Origin: JBBRHQ01 sp963840235
Lineage (GTDB): Bacteria > Actinomycetota > Thermoleophilia > Solirubrobacterales > 70-9
NCBI GenBank assembly: GCA_963840235.1
Contig: CAWIYC010000002.1
Span: 62,001-126,000, forward strand
Length of the DNA: 64,000 bases
Direction: 5' to 3'
Shown: positions 7,740-16,510 of the stretch, piece after piece
Numbering within the stretch: the stretch's first letter is position 1
Layout of the letters: each line of letters starts with the position of its first letter
The notes under the pieces: model-generated
What the model was told of the DNA's origin: nothing
The model's input: only the letters and a program-made list of their open reading frames with translations
The model's database searches: none
Made by a program: the position numbers and the translations under genes

Positions 7740-8343
7740 GCCCGACCCCGGCAACTACGCGTGGTGGCTGGCGGCGCGGTCTGCCGGCCTCGTCGCGTTC
7801 TTCCTGATCGCCACCTCAGTAATCATCGGCCTCTATCTCGCGTCGAACCTGTCCCGGCGCCCGGGGCTCAAGCGCAGCCTCGTCAAGGTGCACCAGCAGG
7901 TCGCGCTCGCCGGCCTCACCGCGATTGCCGCGCACGGGGTCTTCCTGCTTGGCGACAAGTGGCTCAAGCCCGGTATCACCGGTATCGCGATCCCCTTCAC
8001 CCTCGGATACCGTCCCCTGTGGACGGGTCTCGGCATCCTCGCCGGGTACTTGGCCCTCGTGCTCGGTCCGACCTTCTATTTGCGTCGCCGGATCGGGGCG
8101 CGGCGCTGGCGCCTGATCCACCGGGCGACGGTTCTGGTCTACCTGCTTGCCGTGCTCCATTCGCTTGGATCGGGCACCGACGGAACGAGCCTCTGGCTCG
8201 CCGCCATGGTGACGGTCAGCGGCGCCGTGATCCTCGTCCTTCTCACCCTTCGCTACGGCCCCAAGCGGGCCCGACCCGTCGCGGCCGTGCAAGGATCTCG
8301 TCCCTCCGCCTCGCACAGCGCCGGTGGTCGCGCAACCTTGTGA
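7732..8343 (+). CDS. Ferric-reductase-like transmembrane protein
   Basis: A 203-residue membrane protein with about five to six hydrophobic helices. Histidines sit in or near helices in the pattern expected for haem-b ligands: VKVHQQVALAGLTAIAAHGVF and RRWRLIHRATVLVYLLAVLHSLG. This matches the ferric reductase/MsrQ/YedZ-type haem domain that passes electrons across the membrane. It lacks the fused FAD/NAD(P)H domains of large ferric reductases; these could be supplied by the separate reductase and ferredoxin upstream. GTG 7732 overlaps the preceding gene and starts just before the first helix. Confidence 0.75.
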   Translation: MTEPDPGNYAWWLAARSAGLVAFFLIATSVIIGLYLASNLSRRPGLKRSLVKVHQQVALAGLTAIAAHGVFLLGDKWLKPGITGIAIPFTLGYRPLWTGLGILAGYLALVLGPTFYLRRRIGARRWRLIHRATVLVYLLAVLHSLGSGTDGTSLWLAAMVTVSGAVILVLLTLRYGPKRARPVAAVQGSRPSASHSAGGRATL

Positions 8344-8370
8344 CTGGCCCGACGAGTTCTGACGCCGGGA

Positions 8371-9471
8371 TCAGTAGGTCGCGAATCCCTCCAGGGAGAT
8401 CGTCCCGTTCTGGCCGTCGAGCGTGTTGTGGTCGTATGCCTTCAGGCCGTGGCCGCGGATGCCCCTGTACGCACCGGTCCCGGAGGCGAAGCAGGCGGTC
8501 CCGTTGAAGGTGATCTCGGAGCCGCTGATCGTGGCGTCCATCCAGAAGCGGCCGTTGGCGGATCCTGAGGGGGAGTCGATCCGGAACGGCCCGGTGACAC
8601 TGGAGCCGGCGAAGGTCACCAGGAGGTCGATGTTCCCGCTGCCGAAGGGATCGCCGCTGATCGTCCCCTGGTCCTCGAGGATCCCGGGGGCGGGGGAGCC
8701 GACGGTGCGGGTGTCGCCGCTGACCTGAACGCGGTGGCGGGCCGGGTGAGGAGACGCGAAAGCAGCCGGCTCGCGCTGGTAGGTGTTGAGGAGGTCGTCC
8801 TGGACGATCCTCGCCCGGCCGTGCGCCTTCAGCACCAGGTCGTGCTCGAGGCGGCGGCTGGTGAAGCGCCAGCCCGGCGGCAGCGAGAGCCTCTCGCCCA
8901 GCGATTTGAGCTGGCCGATCTTCAGCTCCGGGTCGCGGATCTGCGAGTAGCTCTGCATCAGGTAGCGGGCGCCGCAGGGCGCGATCAGCTCGTAGACCAG
9001 GCGCCCGCGGTTCCATTCCCAGGTGTTGTCGCGCTCGATCACCCGCTCCTTGTAGGGCGTCTGGACGAGGTCGGCGAGGTTGTCTACGGGGATCGTCGCG
9101 ACCTTCTGCAGCTTCTCGCCGTGGAATGAGCGCACCGGCCCCGGCGTTGCGGCCGCGGCGTCCATGAGGAAGTGGCGGGGGCCGTTGAGGACGACCGCGA
9201 AGTCCCCCAGCTCGGTCGCCAGCTCGCCTGCGTCGAAGGCGTTCCACCAGCTCGCGGGGCAGCGGTTGAGCTTGATCGTGTTCCAGACGGTGACGACGAC
9301 CGAGGGCGGTGTCCCCTTGACCTCGATGATCTCGCAGTAGCGGGCATTGTGGAGGCCCCTGGCCTTCTCCGTTGCGGCCGAGGTGGCGGTGGCGCCGGCG
9401 GCGAGGACCGCGGCGGCGCTGAGCAGGGCGAGGCCCGCCCGGACGGTGGATTTCGTTCTCAGGGATCTCAC
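8371..9471 (-). CDS. Secreted protein of unknown function
   Basis: A 366-residue exported protein with a clear signal peptide (VRSLRTKSTVRAGLALLSAA, cleavage near ATSAATE). The mature N-terminal half has strands and the segments YCEIIEV, LNRCPASWW and HFLMDAAAA; three or four cysteines could pair. The last 120 residues are Gly/Asp/Thr-rich strand repeats. No family is recognised. GTG 9471 lies 8 nt after a good -10 box, so the mRNA is probably leaderless; the longer version from 9498 would start inside the promoter. It lies downstream of the GH20 gene but has its own promoter. Confidence 0.65.
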   Translation of the reverse strand: MRSLRTKSTVRAGLALLSAAAVLAAGATATSAATEKARGLHNARYCEIIEVKGTPPSVVVTVWNTIKLNRCPASWWNAFDAGELATELGDFAVVLNGPRHFLMDAAAATPGPVRSFHGEKLQKVATIPVDNLADLVQTPYKERVIERDNTWEWNRGRLVYELIAPCGARYLMQSYSQIRDPELKIGQLKSLGERLSLPPGWRFTSRRLEHDLVLKAHGRARIVQDDLLNTYQREPAAFASPHPARHRVQVSGDTRTVGSPAPGILEDQGTISGDPFGSGNIDLLVTFAGSSVTGPFRIDSPSGSANGRFWMDATISGSEITFNGTACFASGTGAYRGIRGHGLKAYDHNTLDGQNGTISLEGFATY

Positions 9472-9479
9472 GGTGGCAC

Positions 9480-9508
9480 AACCTACACTGTGTGTCACAC
9501 GGTGTCAA
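9480..9508 (-). promoter_or_regulatory. Promoter with palindromic operator in the spacer
   Basis: On the minus strand, TTGACA (9503-9508) and TAGGTT (9480-9485) are separated by exactly 17 bp. The spacer region is a 21-bp interrupted palindrome at 9485-9505 with arms ACAC-n-GTGTG and CACAC-n-GTGT around a central T. A repressor bound there would block the promoter. The -35 box overlaps the stop of the upstream GH20 gene. Confidence 0.65.
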
Positions 9509-11076
9509 CTACCGCCGGAGCTGCCGACGGCGGCGATCATCGCCTCGAATTTCGCGTAGCTGCGCGTGAGGAGGGGCGAGCGCCAGGTCTTCTGGGCGAT
9601 CACCGCCAGCCGGGGCAGCAGTCCCGCGGCCAGCTCGGAGTCGCTGAGGTCGGTGTTCTCCCAGGCGTTGACCTTGGCCCCGAGGTTGCGGCGCTGCGAG
9701 GGGACGACGATGCTGCGCCCGAAGATCTCTCCTCCGGCGATCGTCGGGCCGGCGAACTCGTTCACGTTCCAGCCCTCGTACGCCGCGCGCATGTCCGGCT
9801 TGCCCTCGATCGGGCCGACGTCGCCGGTGAAGTAGGTCGGGAACCAGCCGGCGTTGAGGATCCGGTGGCCTTCTCCGAGCAGCTCCCGGGGCGTCGGTGG
9901 GGTCAGGTCGGAGAGCGGCGAGGCGGGGGTCCACCACTCGACCACGACATCGGGATTGACCCTGACGGTGTGCCCGTCTCCGAGCTCGTCGCCCCAGACA
10001 CGCAGCGTCCTGCCCCGGGCGCGGACGAAGGCATCGATCCGGTTGACGAACCCGAGCAGCGCGTCCTTGGCGGTGGCGTCGGCCCCGTAGCGCTGCTGCG
10101 CGTCAGCGGCGAGCTGGGGGTAGGAGGCAAGCTCGCCGTCGGCGAGGTACTCGTCTGCCCCAAGGTGCCAGAAGCGGCCACCGAAGAGCGGCAGGTATTC
10201 GGCAATCACGCTGCGGGCGAAGCGCAGGGCGTCCGGGTCGGTGATGTCGAGCCGGGTGGCGGGGGCGCCGCCCGGCTCGCCGGGCTTGCGCAACGCCAGG
10301 CCAGGGTGCTGTGCCAGCAGCGCTCCCATGTGGCCGGGCATGTCGATCTCGGGGACGACGGTGACGTGGCGGCGACGGGCGAACGCCAGCAGCGAGCGGA
10401 CCTGGGAGAGGCCGAGGGCGCCCGGGGAGGCGAGCTCGGGGTGGCGTCTGCTCTCGATGCCCCAGCGCTGGTCGTCGGTGAGATGGAGGTGCAGCAGGTT
10501 CATCTTCAGGTAGGCGAGCTGGCGGATCTCCCGCCTGATCCAGCCCGCCGGGTAGCGCCTGCGCCCGAGGTCGAGCATCAGCCCCCGCTCGGGGTAGCGG
10601 GGGCGGTCGCGGGCGGTCCCGCGGGGGATGCGCCGGGACTCGCGCAGCAGCTGGAGCAGGGTCTGCCCTCCGTAGAAGGCGCCGGCGGCCCGGTGGGCCT
10701 CGATCGCGAAGGTCCGGCCGATCCGCAACCTGTATCCCTCGCGGCCGAGACTGCCGTCGGCGCTGCCGACCGCGATCTTCACGTCGCCCCTGCGGGCACG
10801 CTCGTTCCTCTCCACCCGGACACGTCGGCCGAGCAGCCGCCCGAGGTCGGCGGCGAGCGTCCCCGCCTCGCGGGCGGATGCGCCGGCGCGCCTGGCCCCC
10901 GCGGCCACGACCCGTGCGTCGGGGCGCAGGGCAAAGGCCCCCGGGTTCCCGTGCCAGGAGCGCAGGGCGGGGATCGTCAGCGGGCGGTCGGCGGGGGCGG
11001 CGCCGGCGGGAGCGGCGAGCGCCGAGAGGAAGATCGGCACTGCGGCGAAAGGTGTAAGGAGCCTGAGCGGATTCAC
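9505..11076 (-). CDS. Secreted beta-N-acetylhexosaminidase (GH20)
   Basis: A 523-residue exported glycoside hydrolase that removes terminal N-acetylglucosamine or N-acetylgalactosamine by substrate-assisted catalysis. A signal peptide (hydrophobic to about residue 28, ending APAGAAPA) precedes a GH20b-like N-domain (to about 150). The TIM-barrel domain begins at RYPERGLMLDLGRRRYP. The barrel has LHLHLTDDQRWGIE, VVPEIDMPGHMGA and the catalytic pair in WHLGADEY (Asp-Glu), followed by a conserved WxN-type region (NVNEFAG, VNAWENTD). Likely substrates are chitin oligomers, glycans or cell-wall fragments. The start is GTG. The beta-propeller gene lies 24 bp upstream on the same strand. Confidence 0.87.
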   Translation of the reverse strand: MNPLRLLTPFAAVPIFLSALAAPAGAAPADRPLTIPALRSWHGNPGAFALRPDARVVAAGARRAGASAREAGTLAADLGRLLGRRVRVERNERARRGDVKIAVGSADGSLGREGYRLRIGRTFAIEAHRAAGAFYGGQTLLQLLRESRRIPRGTARDRPRYPERGLMLDLGRRRYPAGWIRREIRQLAYLKMNLLHLHLTDDQRWGIESRRHPELASPGALGLSQVRSLLAFARRRHVTVVPEIDMPGHMGALLAQHPGLALRKPGEPGGAPATRLDITDPDALRFARSVIAEYLPLFGGRFWHLGADEYLADGELASYPQLAADAQQRYGADATAKDALLGFVNRIDAFVRARGRTLRVWGDELGDGHTVRVNPDVVVEWWTPASPLSDLTPPTPRELLGEGHRILNAGWFPTYFTGDVGPIEGKPDMRAAYEGWNVNEFAGPTIAGGEIFGRSIVVPSQRRNLGAKVNAWENTDLSDSELAAGLLPRLAVIAQKTWRSPLLTRSYAKFEAMIAAVGSSGGS

Positions 11077-11100
11077 GGACTTGAAGTGAAACCCGCCGCA

Positions 11101-12480
11101 CTAGCGGATGTAGCGGCCGATCACCGTCTTCTGCACCAGCTCGGAGGAGCCGCTGGCGCCGCCGAATGACCCCGGGTCCACCAGCACCCTGCCGACCCGG
11201 TCGCGCACTTGGGAGGCGATGTCGAATGGAATCTCACCGAGCTGATCGACACCCCTGAGCCGGCCGACGATGTCGCGGCGGATCCGGCGGAGCACCGCCG
11301 GCTCGTCGATCCGGTCCGGCAGCTTGCCTTGGGTCCAGAGAAGCCGATTTCCGCCAGGGTCCCAGGCGAACTCGGGGATGATCCAGCCGTTGCGGCCGGA
11401 GTGGGTCAGGCGGCGGACCGGGCCGCGCTGGTGGAAGCGGGTGCGGTCGCCGTTCCAGCGCAGGTCGATCTGGTAGAGGTCATCCGCCTGCTGAAACACC
11501 GGCTGCAGGAATCCCTCGGAGAACACCTGGAGGACGAGCGCGTAGTCGTATCTGGCCGGGAGATCGAGCAGGGTCGCCAGCCGGGTCCAATTGTTGAAGG
11601 CGCCGGCGTGGTCGCGGGTGGACATGAACAGGATCCGCTCCATGTCCGGGGTGAAGATCGCCTGCTCGTCCCAGGCTGGGTTGCGGGTCAGCCGCTGGGG
11701 GCGGCAGGCGCCGTGCGCCGGGTCGGGCAGGCGGCAGAAGAACAACTCGTTGTTGAGCGCGGTGTCCACCGACTCGGTGTAGAGGAAGCCGGAGCCGTCG
11801 GGCGCCCACCACTGGGTCTCGTACCAATGCCCGTTGCCGGGCCGGACCGGGTGCTCTCCGACGAGCCGGGGACCGTGGGGGCCGTGGGGGTCAAAGCGGG
11901 CGACGCGGATGTCCGATCTGCCGTCTCCGCCGTCATCGGCGTTCCAGTTGAGCGCGGTCCAGACGATGTAGCGGCCGTCCGGGGACCAGTAGGCGTGGAA
12001 GTTGTCGTGGAACTCGGCGCTCCGCGTCAGGTCGGTGCGACGACTGCCGTCGCGCCTCATCACCCAGACGTCCGACCCCAATCCGCCGAACCCCGGCGAC
12101 CCGACCCTGACCGTGTGGCCGTGAAAGGAGTGGAAGAGGATCCAGTCGCCGCCGGGTTGCACCACCGGGACCTGGTTGGGACCGCTGAGCCCGCAGGTGA
12201 GGCAGGTCCGCTGGGCGCCGCTGAGGGTCGAGCGGAACACCTGGCGATCTCCGTCGCCGGTGTCCGCCTGGTAGACGACATGGCGCGAGTCGAGCCAGTC
12301 GGGAGCCTGTCCGACGGTGTAAGGATTGGTCCTGACGACGAAACGCTCACCGCTGCCCGGGTCTTCAGCCAGCGCCCGCGCCAGGCCGGCGATCGCCAGT
12401 ACCGAGACGGCGAGGACGCCTAGTCCCATCCGGCTCCTGACATGTCGGCCCCGCCCGGCAGGCCTTGTTCTCGGTGCCAT
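11101..12480 (-). CDS. Secreted TolB-like beta-propeller protein (PD40 repeats)
   Basis: A 459-residue exported protein. The N-terminus MAPRTRPAGRGRHVRSRMGL plus a hydrophobic run forms a twin-Arg-like or long Sec signal. The body holds repeated propeller blades of PD40/WD40-like type: APDWLDSRHVVYQAD, VVQPGGDWILFHS, AYWSPDGRYIVWTA, WWAPDGSGFLYTE, IFTPDMERILFMST and FAWDPGGNRLLWTQ. TCLTCGL near residue 120 could form a disulphide. No catalytic domain is seen. ATG 12480 is preceded by GAGGAG, which settles the start against longer in-frame choices. Its partner is unknown; it may form an operon with GH20. Confidence 0.75.
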   Translation of the reverse strand: MAPRTRPAGRGRHVRSRMGLGVLAVSVLAIAGLARALAEDPGSGERFVVRTNPYTVGQAPDWLDSRHVVYQADTGDGDRQVFRSTLSGAQRTCLTCGLSGPNQVPVVQPGGDWILFHSFHGHTVRVGSPGFGGLGSDVWVMRRDGSRRTDLTRSAEFHDNFHAYWSPDGRYIVWTALNWNADDGGDGRSDIRVARFDPHGPHGPRLVGEHPVRPGNGHWYETQWWAPDGSGFLYTESVDTALNNELFFCRLPDPAHGACRPQRLTRNPAWDEQAIFTPDMERILFMSTRDHAGAFNNWTRLATLLDLPARYDYALVLQVFSEGFLQPVFQQADDLYQIDLRWNGDRTRFHQRGPVRRLTHSGRNGWIIPEFAWDPGGNRLLWTQGKLPDRIDEPAVLRRIRRDIVGRLRGVDQLGEIPFDIASQVRDRVGRVLVDPGSFGGASGSSELVQKTVIGRYIR

Positions 12481-12547
12481 CTCCTCGCCCTTCCGGCGGC
12501 TAGCTCGCCCTAAGCATCGCAACTCAGTGGTTATGGTCCCAACCCCA

Positions 12548-13534
12548 ATGGGACGCCAACGGATCGCAGGGGTGATTCTCGCAGCCGTGCTGCTCGCTGC
12601 GGGCGGGCAGGCGAGCGCGAGCGCCGCCCCGTCCGTGGCCCCGGCCAGGGCGGTCGCGAAGCAGCTGGCGCCGTTCGCCATCGGCAGGCGCTCCTACACC
12701 TTCGTGGACACAAGCCGGCCGACCGCGCCGAACGGCACCTATCCCGGGGCACCGACCCGAACCCTGGCAACGATGCTGCTCTACCCGGCGGAGGGCGACC
12801 CGGGCGGCCCGATCAGCGATAACGCGAAGCCGATCCGAGCCCCCGGTGGCCACCGCTTCCCCCTGATCGTCTTCTCCCACGGGTTCACCGCGAGCGGGCC
12901 CGCCTACACCTTCCTGCTCGCCCGCTTCGTCAGCGAGGGTTACGTGATCGCCGCCCCGACCTTCCCCCTTTCGAGCGGAGGTGCGCCCGGAGGCCCGAAG
13001 CTCGGCGACTACGTCAGCCAGCCCGCCGACGTCAGCTTCGTTCTCAGCCGGGTGCTGGGGCTGGCGCGCGGCAAGAACGGCCTCAGGCAGACCATCGACA
13101 GGGGCGACATCGGCGTCGCCGGCCATTCCCTCGGTGCGATCACCACCCTCGGCGTGGCCGCCAACAGCTGCTGCCTCGACCCCCGCATCGACGCCGCGGC
13201 CGAGCTGTCCGGGATCGAGCTGCCGTTCGCGAACGGCAGCTTCTTCTCCGGGAAGACCCCGCCGTTCCTTTTCGTCCACGGTGACGACGACGGGACCGTC
13301 CCCTACGTCGGGAGCGTCGGGGCCTACGGCCAGGCGCCGGCTCCGAAGGCGTTCCTGACCCTCGAGGGCGGACCCCACGTGCCCTTCTTCGCCCCCTGGC
13401 TCGAGCCGCTCGTCAGCACCACCACGGACTTCTTTGACGGCTTCCTCAAGCACGACCGCCGGGCGCTCCGGCGAATGTCCTCCGACGGCAACGTCACCGG
13501 GGTGGCCTCGCTCCAGCAGGACCTGGGCCTCTAG
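12548..13534 (+). CDS. Secreted alpha/beta hydrolase (dienelactone hydrolase/PAF-acetylhydrolase-like)
   Basis: A 328-residue exported hydrolase. A Sec signal (MGRQRIAGVILAAVLLAAGG, cleavage near ASASAAP) precedes a hydrolase core: PLIVFSHGFTASG (oxyanion region), nucleophile elbow AGHSLGA, FLFVHGDDDGTVPY with the likely Asp, and GGPHVPFF with the His. NSCCLDPRI has a vicinal cysteine pair, as in some polyester/lipase-type relatives. It probably acts on esters outside the cell. ATG 12533 is an alternative, adding MVPTP. It is divergent from the beta-propeller gene with a 67-bp gap. Confidence 0.78.
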   Translation: MGRQRIAGVILAAVLLAAGGQASASAAPSVAPARAVAKQLAPFAIGRRSYTFVDTSRPTAPNGTYPGAPTRTLATMLLYPAEGDPGGPISDNAKPIRAPGGHRFPLIVFSHGFTASGPAYTFLLARFVSEGYVIAAPTFPLSSGGAPGGPKLGDYVSQPADVSFVLSRVLGLARGKNGLRQTIDRGDIGVAGHSLGAITTLGVAANSCCLDPRIDAAAELSGIELPFANGSFFSGKTPPFLFVHGDDDGTVPYVGSVGAYGQAPAPKAFLTLEGGPHVPFFAPWLEPLVSTTTDFFDGFLKHDRRALRRMSSDGNVTGVASLQQDLGL

Positions 13535-13563
13535 AGCCGGCGACACTCGGCCGGGCCGCTTGC

Positions 13564-13569
13564 TAATAG
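13564..13569 (+). promoter_or_regulatory. -10-like box (TAATAG) before transketolase
   Basis: TAATAG ends 8 nt before GTG 13578 and there is no Shine-Dalgarno-like sequence between them, suggesting a leaderless transcript. No convincing -35 box is seen. Confidence 0.4.
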
Positions 13570-13577
13570 TCCTGGTA

Positions 13578-15617
13578 GTGGCTCCTCACGACCTCGCCGC
13601 TCCGCGCGCAACCGCGGCCTCCGCCGAGGCCGACGGGCTCGCCGCGGCTGCAATCACGACTATCCGCGGGCTCAGCATCGACGCCGTCGAGGCCGCCAAC
13701 TCGGGCCATCCGGGGTTGCCGCTGGCGATGGCGCCGGCCGCATACCTGCTCTATGCGCGGATCCTGATCCACGACCCGGCCGATCCCGGCTGGCCCGATC
13801 GCGACCGCTTCGTCCTCTCCGCCGGGCACGGCTCGGCGCTGCTCTACTCGGTCCTTCATCTCGCCGGCTACGACCTGCCGCTGGAGGAGTTGCGCCGCTT
13901 CCGGCAGTGGGGCTCGGCGACCCCGGGCCACCCTGAGCGGGGGCCCCAGACCCCCGGGGTCGAGACCACCACCGGCCCCCTCGGACAGGGGTTCGCCAAC
14001 GGTGTCGGGATGGCGATGGCGGAGCGCTTCCTGCGAGAGCGCTACGGAACCGAGGTGATGGATCACAGCATCTATGGCATCTGCTCCGACGGTGACCTGA
14101 TGGAGGGGGTCAGCTCCGAGGCGGCCTCGCTCGCCGGCCATCTCGGCCTCGGGCGGATCGTCTACATCTACGATGACAACCGGATCACGATCGACGGATC
14201 CACCGATCTCTCCTTCTCCAGCGAGGACGTCGAGGCCCGATTCCGCGCCTACGGCTGGCACACGCTCTCCGTCGATGACGTCAACGACCTTTCCACGCTC
14301 GAAGGGGCGCTTCGGGAGGCGGCCGGCGAGGAGGAGCGGCCGTCGCTGATCAGGGTGCGGTCGGTGATCGGCTGGCCCTCTCCGAACAAGGCCGGGACGG
14401 CCGGCGTGCACGGCACGCCGCTGGGGGCGGAGGAGGCGCGGGAGACCAAGCTCGCACTCGGGCTCGACCCCGAGAAGACCTTCGCGGTGCCCGAGGAGGC
14501 CGTCGCCGCCTTCGCCGAGGCCCGGCGCAGCGGCGAGGAGGCCAGCCGCGCCTGGCGGGGGCGGATGGCCGAGTGGCGGGAAGCCGAGCCGGAGGCCGCG
14601 ACCGAGTGGGACGCCGCCTGGGCCGGGAAGCCGACCGGCGAGGTCGGGCCGCGGCTGCCGCGCTTCGAGGGGCCGAAGGCGTCCACCCGGAGCGCCGGCG
14701 GCAAGGTGATGCAGGCGTTCGCCGACCTGGTGCCGACCATGATCGGCGGCTCGGCGGATCTCGCCGGCTCGACCAAGACAGAGTTCTCCGGTGATCCCGG
14801 CTACAGCCGCGCCCAGTCCGGGCGGAACGTCCATTGGGGGGTGCGCGAGCACGCGATGGGCGCCGCCGTCAACGGACTGGCGCTGCACGGGGGGATCGTC
14901 AGGCCCTACGGGTCCACCTTCCTCGTCTTCTCCGACTACATGCGGCCGGCGATCCGGCTCTCGGCGATCATGGGCCTGCCCGTGGCCTGGGTCTTCTCCC
15001 ACGACTCGATCGGGGTCGGCGAGGACGGCCCCACCCACCAGCCGATCGAGCACTACGCGGCGCTGCGGGCGATCCCGGGCCTGACCGTGATCCGGCCCGC
15101 CGACGCCGACGAGACCGCACAGGCCTGGCGCCTGACGCTGGAAGAGCTCGCGGGACCCGTCTGCATCCTCCTGAGCCGCCAGGACCTGCCGGTCCTCGAC
15201 CGCACCGTGCTTGCCGGTGCGGAGGCGCTCAGCCGCGGTGGTTACGTCCTCGCCGGCGCCGCCGGGAGCGCCCCGGATGCGGTGATCGTCGCCACCGGCT
15301 CGGAGGTCGCGGTGGCCCTCGAGGCGCGGGAGGCGCTGGCCGCGTCGGGGGTCGGGGCAGCGGTCGTCTCGATGCCCTCCTGGGAACTGTTCGAGGCTCA
15401 GCCGAGCAGCTACGTCGATGAGGTTCTCCCCGACGGGGTGCCGATCGTCTCGGTCGAGGCCGGCGTCCCCCAGGGCTGGGAGCGCTACGCCGACGGCTCG
15501 GTGGCCCTGCGGAGGTTCGGCGCCAGCGCCCCGGCGGGCGAGATCTATGAACGCCTCGGGATCACGGCCGAGGCCGTCTCGGCGGCGGTGCGGGCGGCGA
15601 TCGAGGAAGCCTCTTAG
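13578..15617 (+). CDS. tkt: Transketolase
   Basis: A 679-residue thiamine-diphosphate enzyme that transfers two-carbon units between sugar phosphates in the pentose phosphate and Calvin-type pathways. The order is pyrophosphate domain (AANSGHPGLPLAMAP; FVLSAGHGSALLY; TTGPLGQGFANGVGMA; GICSDGDLMEGVSSEAASLAG), pyrimidine domain (REHAMGAAVNGLALHGG; FSDYMRPAIRLSA; HDSIGVGEDGPTHQPIEH), then the C-terminal domain. Length and motifs are complete. GTG 13578 begins just before the first helix; upstream in-frame codons belong to the previous gene. A strong terminator follows. It stands alone, with no other pentose phosphate gene in the window. Confidence 0.95.
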   Translation: MAPHDLAAPRATAASAEADGLAAAAITTIRGLSIDAVEAANSGHPGLPLAMAPAAYLLYARILIHDPADPGWPDRDRFVLSAGHGSALLYSVLHLAGYDLPLEELRRFRQWGSATPGHPERGPQTPGVETTTGPLGQGFANGVGMAMAERFLRERYGTEVMDHSIYGICSDGDLMEGVSSEAASLAGHLGLGRIVYIYDDNRITIDGSTDLSFSSEDVEARFRAYGWHTLSVDDVNDLSTLEGALREAAGEEERPSLIRVRSVIGWPSPNKAGTAGVHGTPLGAEEARETKLALGLDPEKTFAVPEEAVAAFAEARRSGEEASRAWRGRMAEWREAEPEAATEWDAAWAGKPTGEVGPRLPRFEGPKASTRSAGGKVMQAFADLVPTMIGGSADLAGSTKTEFSGDPGYSRAQSGRNVHWGVREHAMGAAVNGLALHGGIVRPYGSTFLVFSDYMRPAIRLSAIMGLPVAWVFSHDSIGVGEDGPTHQPIEHYAALRAIPGLTVIRPADADETAQAWRLTLEELAGPVCILLSRQDLPVLDRTVLAGAEALSRGGYVLAGAAGSAPDAVIVATGSEVAVALEAREALAASGVGAAVVSMPSWELFEAQPSSYVDEVLPDGVPIVSVEAGVPQGWERYADGSVALRRFGASAPAGEIYERLGITAEAVSAAVRAAIEEAS

Positions 15618-15633
15618 GACGGGCCGGAACGGA

Positions 15634-15660
15634 AGAGCCCCCGCGGTCCGCGGGGGCTCT
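15634..15660 (+). terminator. Strong intrinsic-type hairpin after transketolase
   Basis: AGAGCCCCCGCG and CGCGGGGGCTCT form a perfect 12-bp stem with a 3-nt loop, 17 bp after the stop, followed by a pyrimidine-rich CTCTCCT. A convergent gene ends at 15713, so the hairpin may serve both directions. Confidence 0.8.
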
Positions 15661-15712
15661 CTCCTGCGGCCGCTGCCGGCGGCCGCCTCGCGCTCCGGGG
15701 TGAGGTCCGGGT

Positions 15713-16288
15713 TCAGCCGGTGGTCACCTTGGCGGTGAGGTGGCCGAGCAGCGCGCCGGCGCTGACGATGTGCTTGCCGGCGACGTGGTTGATCCGCCGG
15801 GCCGCGCCCTTGCTCAGGCGCAGGTCGGCCTCGGCGGTGCCGTTGGCGACATCGGCGCTGCGGTCGGTGAGGCGGGCGATCCGCACTCGGTGCTCGCCGA
15901 CCTTGGCGCTGAGGGAGGCATCCCCGCCACGGTTGACGGCGACCAACCGGCGCAGCTTGAGCGAGCGATCGCCCTTCGAGAACTCGACCCCGCCCTTCAT
16001 CGCCAGGGCGCCGTGCAGGTTCTTGGTGTTGACCAGCCCGCCGGCGATCGGCAGCGTCAGGTTGCCGCTGCCGTCGAGCGTCGCGGGCTCGATGGCGCCG
16101 ACGGTGACCTGGTGGTCGGTGAGGAACTGGGCCAGCTTCGACGAGGGCGCGATCGTCGCCGACTCGCCGGTGACCTTGACCACCTTGGCCTGGGCCGAAG
16201 ACGCCACCAGGGCGAGCATCGCCAGGCCCAGGAGGGCGGCTGCGAAGGTGACCCGCCAGGCGCCAGACCTCTTGAGTACGTGCTGCAT
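15713..16288 (-). CDS. Secreted protein, possibly HtaA-like
   Basis: A 191-residue exported protein. The signal peptide (MQHVLKRSGAWRVTFAAALL, cleavage near AQAKV) is followed by a strand-rich domain containing LHGALAMKGGVEFSKGDRSL and LVAVNRGGDASLSAKVG. The pattern of a Gly-Gly-(V/L)-F core followed by a charged turn resembles HtaA-type haem-binding domains of actinobacteria, but the similarity is weak and haem ligands cannot be assigned. ATG 16288 has an excellent ribosome site (AAGGAGGAG), which fixes the start. It is divergent from the glycosyltransferase gene and convergent with transketolase. Confidence 0.55.
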   Translation of the reverse strand: MQHVLKRSGAWRVTFAAALLGLAMLALVASSAQAKVVKVTGESATIAPSSKLAQFLTDHQVTVGAIEPATLDGSGNLTLPIAGGLVNTKNLHGALAMKGGVEFSKGDRSLKLRRLVAVNRGGDASLSAKVGEHRVRIARLTDRSADVANGTAEADLRLSKGAARRINHVAGKHIVSAGALLGHLTAKVTTG

Positions 16289-16510
16289 GTCTCCTCCTTG
16301 TCTATTTCCAGTGGAAGCGCTGCCCAGCAAAGCCGGACACGACGGCTGAAACAAGGGACCCGGGGGGTATTTGCAGGTGTCTACCCCTGGGTGTGTGCCT
16401 GGGTCGGGCACCAGCGCGGGTGCGGCCGTGCCCGCGCCCGCTATCGGACGCGGGAGCGGCCGCCGCCGGTCAAGTGCGCGGGCACGACTGCCGATGCTGG
16501 CTGCAGGCCG

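Noticed and set aside
9172..11169. 665-codon plus-strand frame opposite GH20
   Set aside because: The minus strand here encodes clear GH20 motifs; the antisense frame is a product of GC-biased third positions.
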